A stretch of DNA of 22,139 nt, taken from positions 1 through 22,139 of the forward strand of contig JAOZKO010000008.1 in NCBI GenBank assembly GCA_029935325.1. The letters run 5' to 3'. Made by a program: the position numbers and the translations under genes. Positions 7,410 to 14,803 of the stretch are shown here, piece by piece. Under the pieces are notes generated by a model that saw nothing but the letters and a program-made list of their open reading frames with translations, made no database searches and had not been told where the DNA came from. This DNA is from Bacteroidales bacterium. GTDB taxonomy: Bacteria > Bacteroidota > Bacteroidia > Bacteroidales > UBA1556. Each line of letters starts with the position of its first letter. The first letter of the stretch is position 1.

Positions 7410-9929
7410 ATGAAAAGGATATTTTTATCTTTAATCTTTATTTCTCTTGTGGGTTTTGGTTTTTCGCAGAGCGCATCGACTTCAACTCCAGCAACAAGTA
7501 TTACTTATAATTCTGCAGATGTAAGCGGTTTTGTTGATGATCTAAACACAGGCTCTTACGATTGTTATTTCTATTATAAAGTTACTGGGACCAGTACCTG
7601 GTCATCATTAGCTGCATCACCATCTTCTATTACCAATGGAACAGGTAGTCAAGCAGAATCAGTAAATATCACAGGGTTAACAGCAAGTACTACTTATGAT
7701 TATGTTATGATTTTAGAGGATCCTGCTGGCGGCTTCAATCCAGTTAAAGCTAATGGATCGGTTGAAACTTTTACTACCTTATCAGCACCTACTTCAAGCA
7801 CACCTAGTGCAGCAAGTATAACACAAAATGAGGCTACTATTACTGGCGGAGGAAATGCAGAGGGCAATGGCACCTATAGTACAGTAATTGGATATAAAAA
7901 AGCAAGTGACTTTAATTATACCTTTGTTGCAGGAACACCTTCAACAATTAGTGGCACTTCACAAACAGCCTACACTTCAAATTTATCTGGTTTAGATGCA
8001 AATACGCAATACACAATAGTTAGTGCTTTATATGAATCAAGCACTAAAGTATCTGAAAGCACAAGTAGTACATTTACAACCCTAGCACTGGCTGCGCCAT
8101 CCGTATCTACAGGAGCTGCTGCTAATATTGATTATTATGCATTTGATGTAAATGGAAATAATGTTACAGATGATGGCGGAGATGCAATTACAGAGCAAGG
8201 GCTTGTATATAGCACAGTAAATAATCCTCCAACCACAGCAGATAGCAAACAAACTTATACACCTCTTGGAGAAGGCGCTTATGATGTAAGTTTATCGTCA
8301 CTTAGTGCAGGTACAACATACTATGTTAGAGCTTATGCCATAAATAGTACTGGCACAAGCTATGGTTCTTCAACTGTAACACAAGCAACAAGTTCCTCTA
8401 CAGCTCCTACAGTAACTATTCCTGCAACTATAGATAATATTACAAAAATTGGAGCTGATAATACAGGGAATAATGCAACTGATGAAAATGGAGCGAGCAT
8501 TACAGATAAAGGAATTTGTTGGAATACTGCTAGCAATCCAAATATTAGTGATGATGCATATAGCTCTGGAGCTACTGGTACTGGTACTTACAATGGTGTA
8601 ATATCTAGTTTGTCAGCAGGAACCAAATACTATGTTAAAGCATATGCCTGTAATTCTGCAGGAGACGGCTATAGTGCTGAGAGAAATTTTATAACAGATA
8701 CGGATGATCCTGCCTTATTAGGTGCTGCTTCAAATATTCATGCAAATGATTTTGATGCCGATTGGTCGTCAACTACAGGTGCTCAAGGATATTATTTAGA
8801 CGTGGCTACTGATGTTGGCTTTACTGCGATGGTTTCTGGTTATAATAATTTGGATGTGGGGAATGTTACTCATAAAGTGGTTTCTGGATTAACAGCTAAT
8901 ACTGAATATTTTTATAGAATAAGGGCATATCATGATGGTGGTGACCATGGAGTAGATTTCACCAGTGGAAATTCTGGTGCAAATTCTGTTACTACCTTAG
9001 AGGGCGCACCAACCACACAGGTTAGTAATATGAAATGGGAGACCATTAATGATGGAAAAACTATGTCTTTCAATTGGAGCGATGGAAATGGCGATGGAAA
9101 TATGCTAATAATGAAAGCTAATAGTTCAGTCACCGATCCAAGCGGAGGTGATTCATATAATGCCAATGCTCATTTTGGTGATGGCGATAATATCCTTGCA
9201 ACTGGTACTTATGTTGTTTTTAACTCCACACATGCCAAAGGCACTTCTACTGTGGATGTTACTGGTTTAACTACTGGTACAACATACTACTTTAAAGGAT
9301 TAGAATATAATGGCTCAGGAAGTACAATAAATTATAATACTGATGCTACAGCAGGTTTCAATGTTGGAAACTCTGGCTCCACTGCTCTCCCTGTAGAATT
9401 ACTTTCTTTTAAAGCAGAGAATAAGGATGGCAAAGTATTATTAAAATGGCAAACAGCTACTGAGCTAAATAACGATTACTTTATTATAGAGCGTTCTACC
9501 GATGCAGAAAACTTCTTGCCAATTGCAAAAATTCAAGGTGCGGGAAATAGCAATATTATATTGAGTTACAGCTATGTTGATGAAAATTCTATTTCAAATA
9601 CTGTAATGTATTATAGACTTCGTCAAGTGGATTTTGATGGTAAAACAGAGATATTCCCAACTGTGTCAATTACTATAGAAGATAAATCTAGCGATATTAG
9701 TTCACTTAATATCGACTATAATACTTTGGTAGTAAATTATAATAATCCTTCTAATAATCATATATCAGTGAGTTTATTGGACATAAATGGAAGGGTTTTA
9801 CAAATGGCAATTTCTGATGCGGAAGGTCAACAAAGTATGCGTTTTGATTTATCAGCATTGAGTCGTGGAATGTACTTTGTTAATATGGAACAAGACGGAA
9901 AAATCACTACTCGAAAATTTATTTACTAA
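7410..9929 (+). CDS. Secreted fibronectin-III-like repeat protein with T9SS C-terminal domain
   Basis: Large exported protein of 839 residues. Signal peptide 1-20 (MKRIFLSLIFISLVGFGFSQ). Then six or so fibronectin-III-like modules of about 100 residues (roughly 24-125, 128-225, 228-328, 333-430, 432-530, 534-655), each ending in a GLTxxTTYY-type strand (for example 299-307, 401-409 and 619-627). Modules 3 and 4 are close relatives, sharing ITxxGxxxxTxxNP (259-273 and 363-377) and LSAGTxYYVxAYAxNS. Residues 659-750 (LPVELLSFKAENKDGKVLLKWQ onward) form the domain that often precedes a T9SS signal. Residues 765-839, with LLDINGRVLQ and SRGMYFVNMEQDGK, form the T9SS type A sorting domain, though the usual PNP motif at its start is lacking. 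No enzymatic domain is seen; a surface adhesin or structural role is inferred. A single-gene transcript is likely. Confidence 0.85.
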   Translation: MKRIFLSLIFISLVGFGFSQSASTSTPATSITYNSADVSGFVDDLNTGSYDCYFYYKVTGTSTWSSLAASPSSITNGTGSQAESVNITGLTASTTYDYVMILEDPAGGFNPVKANGSVETFTTLSAPTSSTPSAASITQNEATITGGGNAEGNGTYSTVIGYKKASDFNYTFVAGTPSTISGTSQTAYTSNLSGLDANTQYTIVSALYESSTKVSESTSSTFTTLALAAPSVSTGAAANIDYYAFDVNGNNVTDDGGDAITEQGLVYSTVNNPPTTADSKQTYTPLGEGAYDVSLSSLSAGTTYYVRAYAINSTGTSYGSSTVTQATSSSTAPTVTIPATIDNITKIGADNTGNNATDENGASITDKGICWNTASNPNISDDAYSSGATGTGTYNGVISSLSAGTKYYVKAYACNSAGDGYSAERNFITDTDDPALLGAASNIHANDFDADWSSTTGAQGYYLDVATDVGFTAMVSGYNNLDVGNVTHKVVSGLTANTEYFYRIRAYHDGGDHGVDFTSGNSGANSVTTLEGAPTTQVSNMKWETINDGKTMSFNWSDGNGDGNMLIMKANSSVTDPSGGDSYNANAHFGDGDNILATGTYVVFNSTHAKGTSTVDVTGLTTGTTYYFKGLEYNGSGSTINYNTDATAGFNVGNSGSTALPVELLSFKAENKDGKVLLKWQTATELNNDYFIIERSTDAENFLPIAKIQGAGNSNIILSYSYVDENSISNTVMYYRLRQVDFDGKTEIFPTVSITIEDKSSDISSLNIDYNTLVVNYNNPSNNHISVSLLDINGRVLQMAISDAEGQQSMRFDLSALSRGMYFVNMEQDGKITTRKFIY

Positions 9930-9960
9930 GAAATAACAACTTAAGCTGTAAAAGATTAGA

Positions 9961-10000
9961 ACACAGATTAGGCTGATTAAACTGATTAACACAGATTTTA
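9961..10000. repeat. Degenerate CTGATTA-type short repeats
   Basis: Imperfect units of nine to ten bases (CAGATTAGG, CTGATTAAA, CTGATTAAC, CAGATTTTA) follow one another. Similar CGGATT units occur at 21984-22010 near the window's right end. This looks like a remnant of a dispersed short repeat of environmental Bacteroidota genomes; that identification is from memory. Confidence 0.4.
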
Positions 10001-10001
10001 A

Positions 10002-10028
10002 TAATATACTCTTTAGTAAAGAATATTA
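10002..10028. terminator. Weak AT-rich hairpin after the fibronectin-like gene
   Basis: TAATAT (10002-10007) with ATATTA (10023-10028), and CTTT (10011-10014) with AAAG (10018-10021), can form an imperfect hairpin with a bulge. It is much weaker than the hairpin at 10074-10106 and may have no role. Confidence 0.2.
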
Positions 10029-10073
10029 TGCCAAGCAAGACATAGATATTAGAAACTAAGATACTAAATACGA

Positions 10074-10106
10074 AAAAGGCATTTGAGAACTTCTCAGATG
10101 CCTTTT
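10074..10106. terminator. Bidirectional rho-independent terminator between convergent genes
   Basis: Arms 10074-10089 (AAAAGGCATTTGAGAA) and 10091-10106 (TTCTCAGATGCCTTTT) pair over 16 positions with a single T:G wobble, closing on a tight loop. The A-tract on one side and T-tract on the other make it work in both directions. It sits between the stop of the fibronectin-like gene and the stop of the lamin-tail gene, exactly where convergent transcripts should end. Confidence 0.85.
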
Positions 10107-10158
10107 GTTCATTCAAATTTTAGATTTACGTTAAAAAATAAATGTAACTATTTATAAC

Positions 10159-12771
10159 CTAGAGCTTTCCCCCTAAAACCACAGTCAGCTTTCTTTGCTC
10201 CACAATTCCATTAAGATTATAAGTTTCAATAAAGATAAGATAAATTCCTATATCAGCTTTTTGCCTATCATCATTTAGTCCATCCCAGATTACATAACCA
10301 TCTATTTCCAATAATTGATTCTTGGCAATAGATCTAATCGGTTTCCCACTAGCATCATATATTGTAATATTTGCTGTATATCCACTTTCATTAAGTTTAT
10401 ATTGAATCTGAAGGTAATCTTCAAAACCATCATTGTCTGGAGAAAATATTTCTGGATATACGCTCCAGTCGTTTTGGCTTTGACTATTGCTAGAGGCTTG
10501 ACTATTAATATAAGTTGGTGTGCCTCCATAAGATTCTGCATTTCGCCCTGGAATAGCAGCCGAATGCCAATTGGTAGTTTCAAAGGAAGAAACAGAAAAG
10601 CTTAAACGCTCAAGGCTAATTCCTTCAGGATTGTTCAATAATGCATAATGCATATCCTCATCATAATTCATTCCATCAATAAAGCGCAAAGAATTGCTAA
10701 GCAAATACAAATTGCCAGAAGTATTATTTAGCGATGGCAATGCATCTACTTCAATAATATGACTGTTAGATTCCACATAATATTGCTTTTGAACGGATGT
10801 TGAAGAAGTGGTTAATACGTAATACTTATAAGGGAAAATTTGAAATCCTTCCTCAGAAATAATTTCCACATTTTCGTAATTTTCAGTTTCAGTATTCCAG
10901 TTTGCCAATCTCAAAAACCTTAAATCAATTATTTTATCTGAATTATTGTAAATTTCGATATAATCCACACCATCATTTTTTGGGTTAAATAATAACTCAT
11001 TAATTAATATATCATTTGAATCAGGCATTTGAGCTAAGCCAAAACTAATTGTTGTTGTGTTATTTATTGTGTTTCCTGCACAATCATATACTCCAGGATT
11101 AATTGTTAAATCATAAATCACCTCAGGTAGTAAAGGTGACGAAAGCTTTAAACTAAATGATGAATACTCAGGATATGAAGCTATAACTTCAACGGGGTTT
11201 CCGATGCCATCAGAAATACTATAAATCATAGGGTCTTTAGCAAATAGAGAATCTACAGCTTCCGATAGAAACACATCAATATTCATTGAATTAACAACTA
11301 CTACTCGATTAAAATATGGCGCATCAGTATCAGGATTATTAGCATCAACAGAGTTTTTCTGCCCAGGGCTTCCTCCTAAAACAGAAGTTGAAGCACTCCA
11401 ATTGCCAATAGCTCCACAGTAATTATTTGGATCTATTTGCTCTAATGACCAACCACCATCTTCTTTTGCTGCATTTTGATACCAAAATGTATTATAATTG
11501 ATATGATGCATAAAGCGATTGCTATCTGTTGTGAGCAAAAGCGATGTGCCTGAATTAGTTAAAGAGAATGATGATAATCCTAAAAAGTTTCCATATTGAG
11601 ATAAAAGAGACTCATTATTATCATGGCCAATAATGATATATGATTTCGGAGCAATGACTATATCACCTAGTATTTTATCAGAATTTCCTATTTTAAGGAC
11701 CCAATCTTTAAGGTTAACATTAATCTCTGAATTATTGTATAATTCAATATACTCGGCATCAGGTAAGCCAACAGAAGGCATTGGATCTGCCATAATTTCG
11801 TTTATTACAATATCTCCTTGCTTAAGATAATACCACATAAATGATGATTGTATTAGTGGCATTGCATTATTGTTATTGTCTTTAATTCCTGATAACTCTA
11901 TTTGGTAAGCTTGTGCATAAGTGAAAGGGCTTGTAAAAGTTAGGTCCACAATTGAAGAATCATAATTTAGGCGAAGTGCAGAGGCGGGGTTTCCAATACT
12001 TCCATCTACAATATAGTTTTGAATGTTTTGCGAAGAGTTAAGTTCTACGGTTTCATTAAAAAACAATTGAAGTTTGTTTTGTGAGATTATCTTAATATCC
12101 ATAAGTTCCGGTGGCATTGTATCGACTTGAATTGCTCCCACATAAAAATCATCAAAATAAAACTTTGTAGAATTACTTGAAGTATATTTACAAAATACTC
12201 CAAAATAACCAGAAGTAGTAAAGGTATTATCAGTTATACTTCCTTCAAAGGTATAATTTGTTCCTCCTTGATTATCAGCGAAGAGCTCCCATTTTCCATT
12301 AATATCACATATTACTTTTATATAAATTTCGTTTACAGAGTTTCCAGTACTGATATTGGTTCCAGTAATAATTTCTTGCAGATTATTTCCGCTCTGTCGC
12401 CATAGGGTAATATTATCTTGAGTACTTCCAATTTGCACAAAATACCCATTTAATGAGTCTGTTAAATCCGATTTATCGGAAACCAAATATACTCTTGAAT
12501 GATTATTTGAGGAGGAATTAAATGATTGCTTTACAAAAAACCGCCATTCTGTATTTAACACAATAGAGCTTGAAGTAGAGAGTGTGGAAGTATCTGCACC
12601 CGAAGAAATAAGGTGTAAATACTTTTGAGAATTTACTTCAAATTGAGTTGTATTACCCATCCATATAGGATTTTGTGTAAAATCACCATCTGAAAAGTCG
12701 TCCTGAAACTGTGCAGCTACAGTCGATAGACCTAAAAGAAAAGCTGCAAAAACTAATATTATATTTCTCAT
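10159..12771 (-). CDS. Exported lamin-tail-domain protein with FlgD/gliding-type C-terminal domain
   Basis: Exported protein of 870 residues. Signal peptide 1-20 ending STVAA. Residues 22-215 look like a concanavalin-like beta-sandwich (FQDDFSDGDF at the start, FYFDDFYVG near the end). There follow two Ig-like stretches of the Big_5 type (about 219-312 and 484-577), each before a lamin-tail domain: IVINEIMADPMPS...AEYIELYNNS (321-348 onward, to about 470) and ILINELLFNPKND...DYIEIYNNS (588-611 onward, to about 745). Residues 770-870, with EIFSPDNDGFEDYLQI and VIWDGLNDD...GIYLIFIE, resemble the FlgD-Ig/gliding-motility-associated C-terminal domain found on T9SS cargo. Lamin-tail proteins in bacteria are exported and often accompany nucleases or adhesins; no catalytic domain is visible here. 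The role is unknown, probably surface attachment or structure. The gene is divergent from asd, 88 bases away. Confidence 0.82.
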   Translation of the reverse strand: MRNIILVFAAFLLGLSTVAAQFQDDFSDGDFTQNPIWMGNTTQFEVNSQKYLHLISSGADTSTLSTSSSIVLNTEWRFFVKQSFNSSSNNHSRVYLVSDKSDLTDSLNGYFVQIGSTQDNITLWRQSGNNLQEIITGTNISTGNSVNEIYIKVICDINGKWELFADNQGGTNYTFEGSITDNTFTTSGYFGVFCKYTSSNSTKFYFDDFYVGAIQVDTMPPELMDIKIISQNKLQLFFNETVELNSSQNIQNYIVDGSIGNPASALRLNYDSSIVDLTFTSPFTYAQAYQIELSGIKDNNNNAMPLIQSSFMWYYLKQGDIVINEIMADPMPSVGLPDAEYIELYNNSEINVNLKDWVLKIGNSDKILGDIVIAPKSYIIIGHDNNESLLSQYGNFLGLSSFSLTNSGTSLLLTTDSNRFMHHINYNTFWYQNAAKEDGGWSLEQIDPNNYCGAIGNWSASTSVLGGSPGQKNSVDANNPDTDAPYFNRVVVVNSMNIDVFLSEAVDSLFAKDPMIYSISDGIGNPVEVIASYPEYSSFSLKLSSPLLPEVIYDLTINPGVYDCAGNTINNTTTISFGLAQMPDSNDILINELLFNPKNDGVDYIEIYNNSDKIIDLRFLRLANWNTETENYENVEIISEEGFQIFPYKYYVLTTSSTSVQKQYYVESNSHIIEVDALPSLNNTSGNLYLLSNSLRFIDGMNYDEDMHYALLNNPEGISLERLSFSVSSFETTNWHSAAIPGRNAESYGGTPTYINSQASSNSQSQNDWSVYPEIFSPDNDGFEDYLQIQYKLNESGYTANITIYDASGKPIRSIAKNQLLEIDGYVIWDGLNDDRQKADIGIYLIFIETYNLNGIVEQRKLTVVLGGKL

Positions 12772-12814
12772 TAAAAATAAAAATATGATTTATATATTTC
12801 GAGAATAAAAATAA

Positions 12815-12822
12815 TACTTTTG
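12815..12822 (+). promoter_or_regulatory. Bacteroidota -7 promoter element for asd
   Basis: TACTTTTG fully matches TAnnTTTG and lies 37 bases before the asd ATG at 12860. It sits inside the 88-base gap shared with the divergent lamin-tail gene, for which I found no matching element. Confidence 0.6.
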
Positions 12823-12859
12823 CCAACGCAAACCAACAATTAAATTTAAACATTTTAAG

Positions 12860-13852
12860 ATGAAAATTGCCATAGCAGGAGCCACCGGATTAGTAGGTCG
12901 AAAAATGATTGAAATTCTTGAAGAAATGATGATCAAACCCTCAGAATTAATCTTGTGTGCATCTCCAAATTCTGCAGGTAAGAACATTGATTTTATGGGT
13001 GAAGCTCATACAATTATTTTATTAGAGCAAGCTTTGAGTCAAAATCCAGATATTGTTCTTTTTAGTGCTGGTGGAGAAGTTTCAAAAGAATGGGCACCTA
13101 AGTTTGCTGCTAATGGTAGTTTTGTGATTGATAATTCTTCAGCATGGAGAATGGATGAAAATGTTCCGTTGGTAGTACCAGAGATAAATGCTGATTTAAT
13201 AAATTCTAATACAAAAATTATTGCCAATCCCAATTGTTCAACAATTCAATTAGTATTGGCAATAAAGCCATTACAACATATCTATGGCATAAAAAGACTT
13301 GTTATTTCAACTTACCAATCGGTTACTGGCTCTGGCATTAAGGGAATTAATCAAATGGAAAGTGAAAGAAGAGGAGAAGAACCAAGCGAGAAAGCTTATC
13401 CGCATTCTATTGATGGAAATATTATTCCTCAGGGTGGAGAGTTTTTAGATAATGGATATACAACCGAGGAAATGAAATTAGTGCATGAAACACGTAAAAT
13501 TCTTTCTGCACCAGAGATGGCAATTACGGCAACAGTTGTTAGAGTTCCTGTTACAGGAGGTCATTCTGAATCCATAAATATCGAATTTGAAAAGGAATAC
13601 GAAATAGAGGAGGCTAAAAAACTCATTGGTATGATGCCTGGAGTACTTGAGTTAGATTTTCCTCAAGCAAGTCTATATCCCATGCCAAAAATCACAGAAG
13701 GCAAAGACCAAGTTTTTGTGGGAAGAATCCGTAGGGATGAGAGTATTGAAAATGGATTAAATATGTGGGTTGTTGCTGATAATTTAAGAAAAGGTGCAGC
13801 AACAAATGCTGTGCAAATTGCTAAATACATTATTACTAATAAGCTCGTATAA
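12860..13852 (+). CDS. asd: Aspartate-semialdehyde dehydrogenase
   Basis: Cytoplasmic enzyme of 330 residues, the usual size in Bacteroidota. It reduces beta-aspartyl phosphate to aspartate semialdehyde with NADPH, the branch point to lysine/diaminopimelate, threonine and methionine. The N-terminal nucleotide-binding loop is GATGLVG (7-13). The catalytic cysteine is Cys126 in ANPNCSTIQ, and the general-base histidine is His235 in TGGHSES. Arg228 in VVRVP and the GGEF segment (192-195) fit the substrate site. No essential residue is missing. The gene stands alone: it is divergent from the lamin-tail gene and separated by 312 bases from the sigma-factor gene downstream. Its start directly precedes the dinucleotide-binding motif, and a good -7 element lies upstream. 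Confidence 0.95.
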   Translation: MKIAIAGATGLVGRKMIEILEEMMIKPSELILCASPNSAGKNIDFMGEAHTIILLEQALSQNPDIVLFSAGGEVSKEWAPKFAANGSFVIDNSSAWRMDENVPLVVPEINADLINSNTKIIANPNCSTIQLVLAIKPLQHIYGIKRLVISTYQSVTGSGIKGINQMESERRGEEPSEKAYPHSIDGNIIPQGGEFLDNGYTTEEMKLVHETRKILSAPEMAITATVVRVPVTGGHSESINIEFEKEYEIEEAKKLIGMMPGVLELDFPQASLYPMPKITEGKDQVFVGRIRRDESIENGLNMWVVADNLRKGAATNAVQIAKYIITNKLV

Positions 13853-14164
13853 ATGATATTGGATTTGCGCTTTTCTGTGCTAATTGCTTTTTAGAATCCG
13901 TTTAATAAAAATAAAAATATTATTGTTAATTCTATTTATATTGTTATTTATCAGCCAAGTATGATAATTAATTAGTTTCTGTCAATTAAAAATAAGCTAG
14001 TGCTTCCAACCTTTTGCCTATTATTAATGTCCTTATTGTATCCTTTTTTATTTTCAATAAGAATGGATTAATTAGGATTGCAATAAATAATCATATTTCA
14101 TAATATTTATTCTATCCTTATCTTTATTAAAGTTAGTATGCATTAAACGGTTATATAATCAAGC
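13853..14164. other. Non-coding AT-rich gap between asd and the sigma-factor gene
   Basis: About 310 bases with no supported gene. I see no clear terminator hairpin for asd and no named RNA element. A near-match -7 sequence, TATCTTTA (14119-14126, one mismatch), lies 39 bases before the sigma-factor ATG and may be its promoter. Confidence 0.5.
14119..14126 (+). promoter_or_regulatory. Candidate -7 element for the sigma-factor operon
   Basis: TATCTTTA differs from TAnnTTTG in the last base and lies 39 bases before the ATG at 14165. It might instead be read by another sigma factor, including the one encoded just downstream. Confidence 0.3.
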
Positions 14165-14803
14165 ATGGCATCCAGTTCAACTACATTTACATTAAGGCAA
14201 CCTTTTCTGAAATCCATTATCTCAGATAAGCAGGAATTGTTGACTGTAGAGGAACAAATTATTGATGGATGTATTGCTGACGACAGAAGAGCTCAAAAAA
14301 TGCTCTACGACCAGCACTCACCTACCATGTTAGGAATCTGTTATAGGTACAGCAAATCCAGCGACGAGGCACAAGACATTATGCAGGATGGCTTTATAAA
14401 AGTCTTCTCAAATATTGAGTCTTTTCGGCGCCAAGGTTCTTTCGAGGGATGGATTAAACGTATTATGGTAAATACTGCGTTAAATCATTATCATAAAAAT
14501 CAGAAATTGTTACATCAAAATATTGATGAAATAAGAGAAACTAAAATTATAACTGATGATGATGGACCAAAAAGAAAGCTACCATTTAATCAAATGGAAA
14601 TGCTTGAAGCAATAAGATCTCTCCCCGATGGATATAGTGTTATTTTTAATCTTTATGTATTTGAAAAATACAAACATAGAGAGATTGCCGAAATGCTAAA
14701 TATTTCTGTGAATACCTCCAAATCGCAATTATCAAAAGCTAGAAATTACCTTAAAAAGGTTTTAGCTAAAATCGAGCAACAAAGGAATAATTTAGTTAGA
14801 TGA
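14165..14803 (+). CDS. ECF-type RNA polymerase sigma factor
   Basis: Sigma-70 family protein of 212 residues. Region 2 covers about 44-110 (MLYDQHSPTMLGICYRY, then DEAQDIMQDGFIKVF for core binding and -10 recognition, and FEGWIKRIMVNTALNHYH). Region 4 covers about 144-200, with the helix-turn-helix HREIAEMLNISVNTSKSQLSKAR (171-193). This architecture without region 3 is that of ECF factors of the Bacteroidota. The first 28 or so residues, up to LLTVEEQ, extend beyond the usual start; a TTG at 14237 or 14240 would give a typical N-terminus, but ATG at 14165 is the only ATG available and I keep it. Its stop overlaps the next ATG as ATGA (14800-14803), so the two are translationally coupled, as sigma and anti-sigma genes often are. 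Confidence 0.92.
   Translation: MASSSTTFTLRQPFLKSIISDKQELLTVEEQIIDGCIADDRRAQKMLYDQHSPTMLGICYRYSKSSDEAQDIMQDGFIKVFSNIESFRRQGSFEGWIKRIMVNTALNHYHKNQKLLHQNIDEIRETKIITDDDGPKRKLPFNQMEMLEAIRSLPDGYSVIFNLYVFEKYKHREIAEMLNISVNTSKSQLSKARNYLKKVLAKIEQQRNNLVR

Noticed and set aside
9919..10116. Minus-strand 65-codon open frame between the convergent genes
   Set aside because: It runs through the terminator hairpin and degenerate repeats and overlaps the end of the fibronectin-like gene; the product shows no family features.
14237..14242. TTG start for the ECF sigma factor
   Set aside because: It would give a more typical length, but there is no positive evidence for it and the upstream ATG at 14165 is in frame with a possible promoter ahead.
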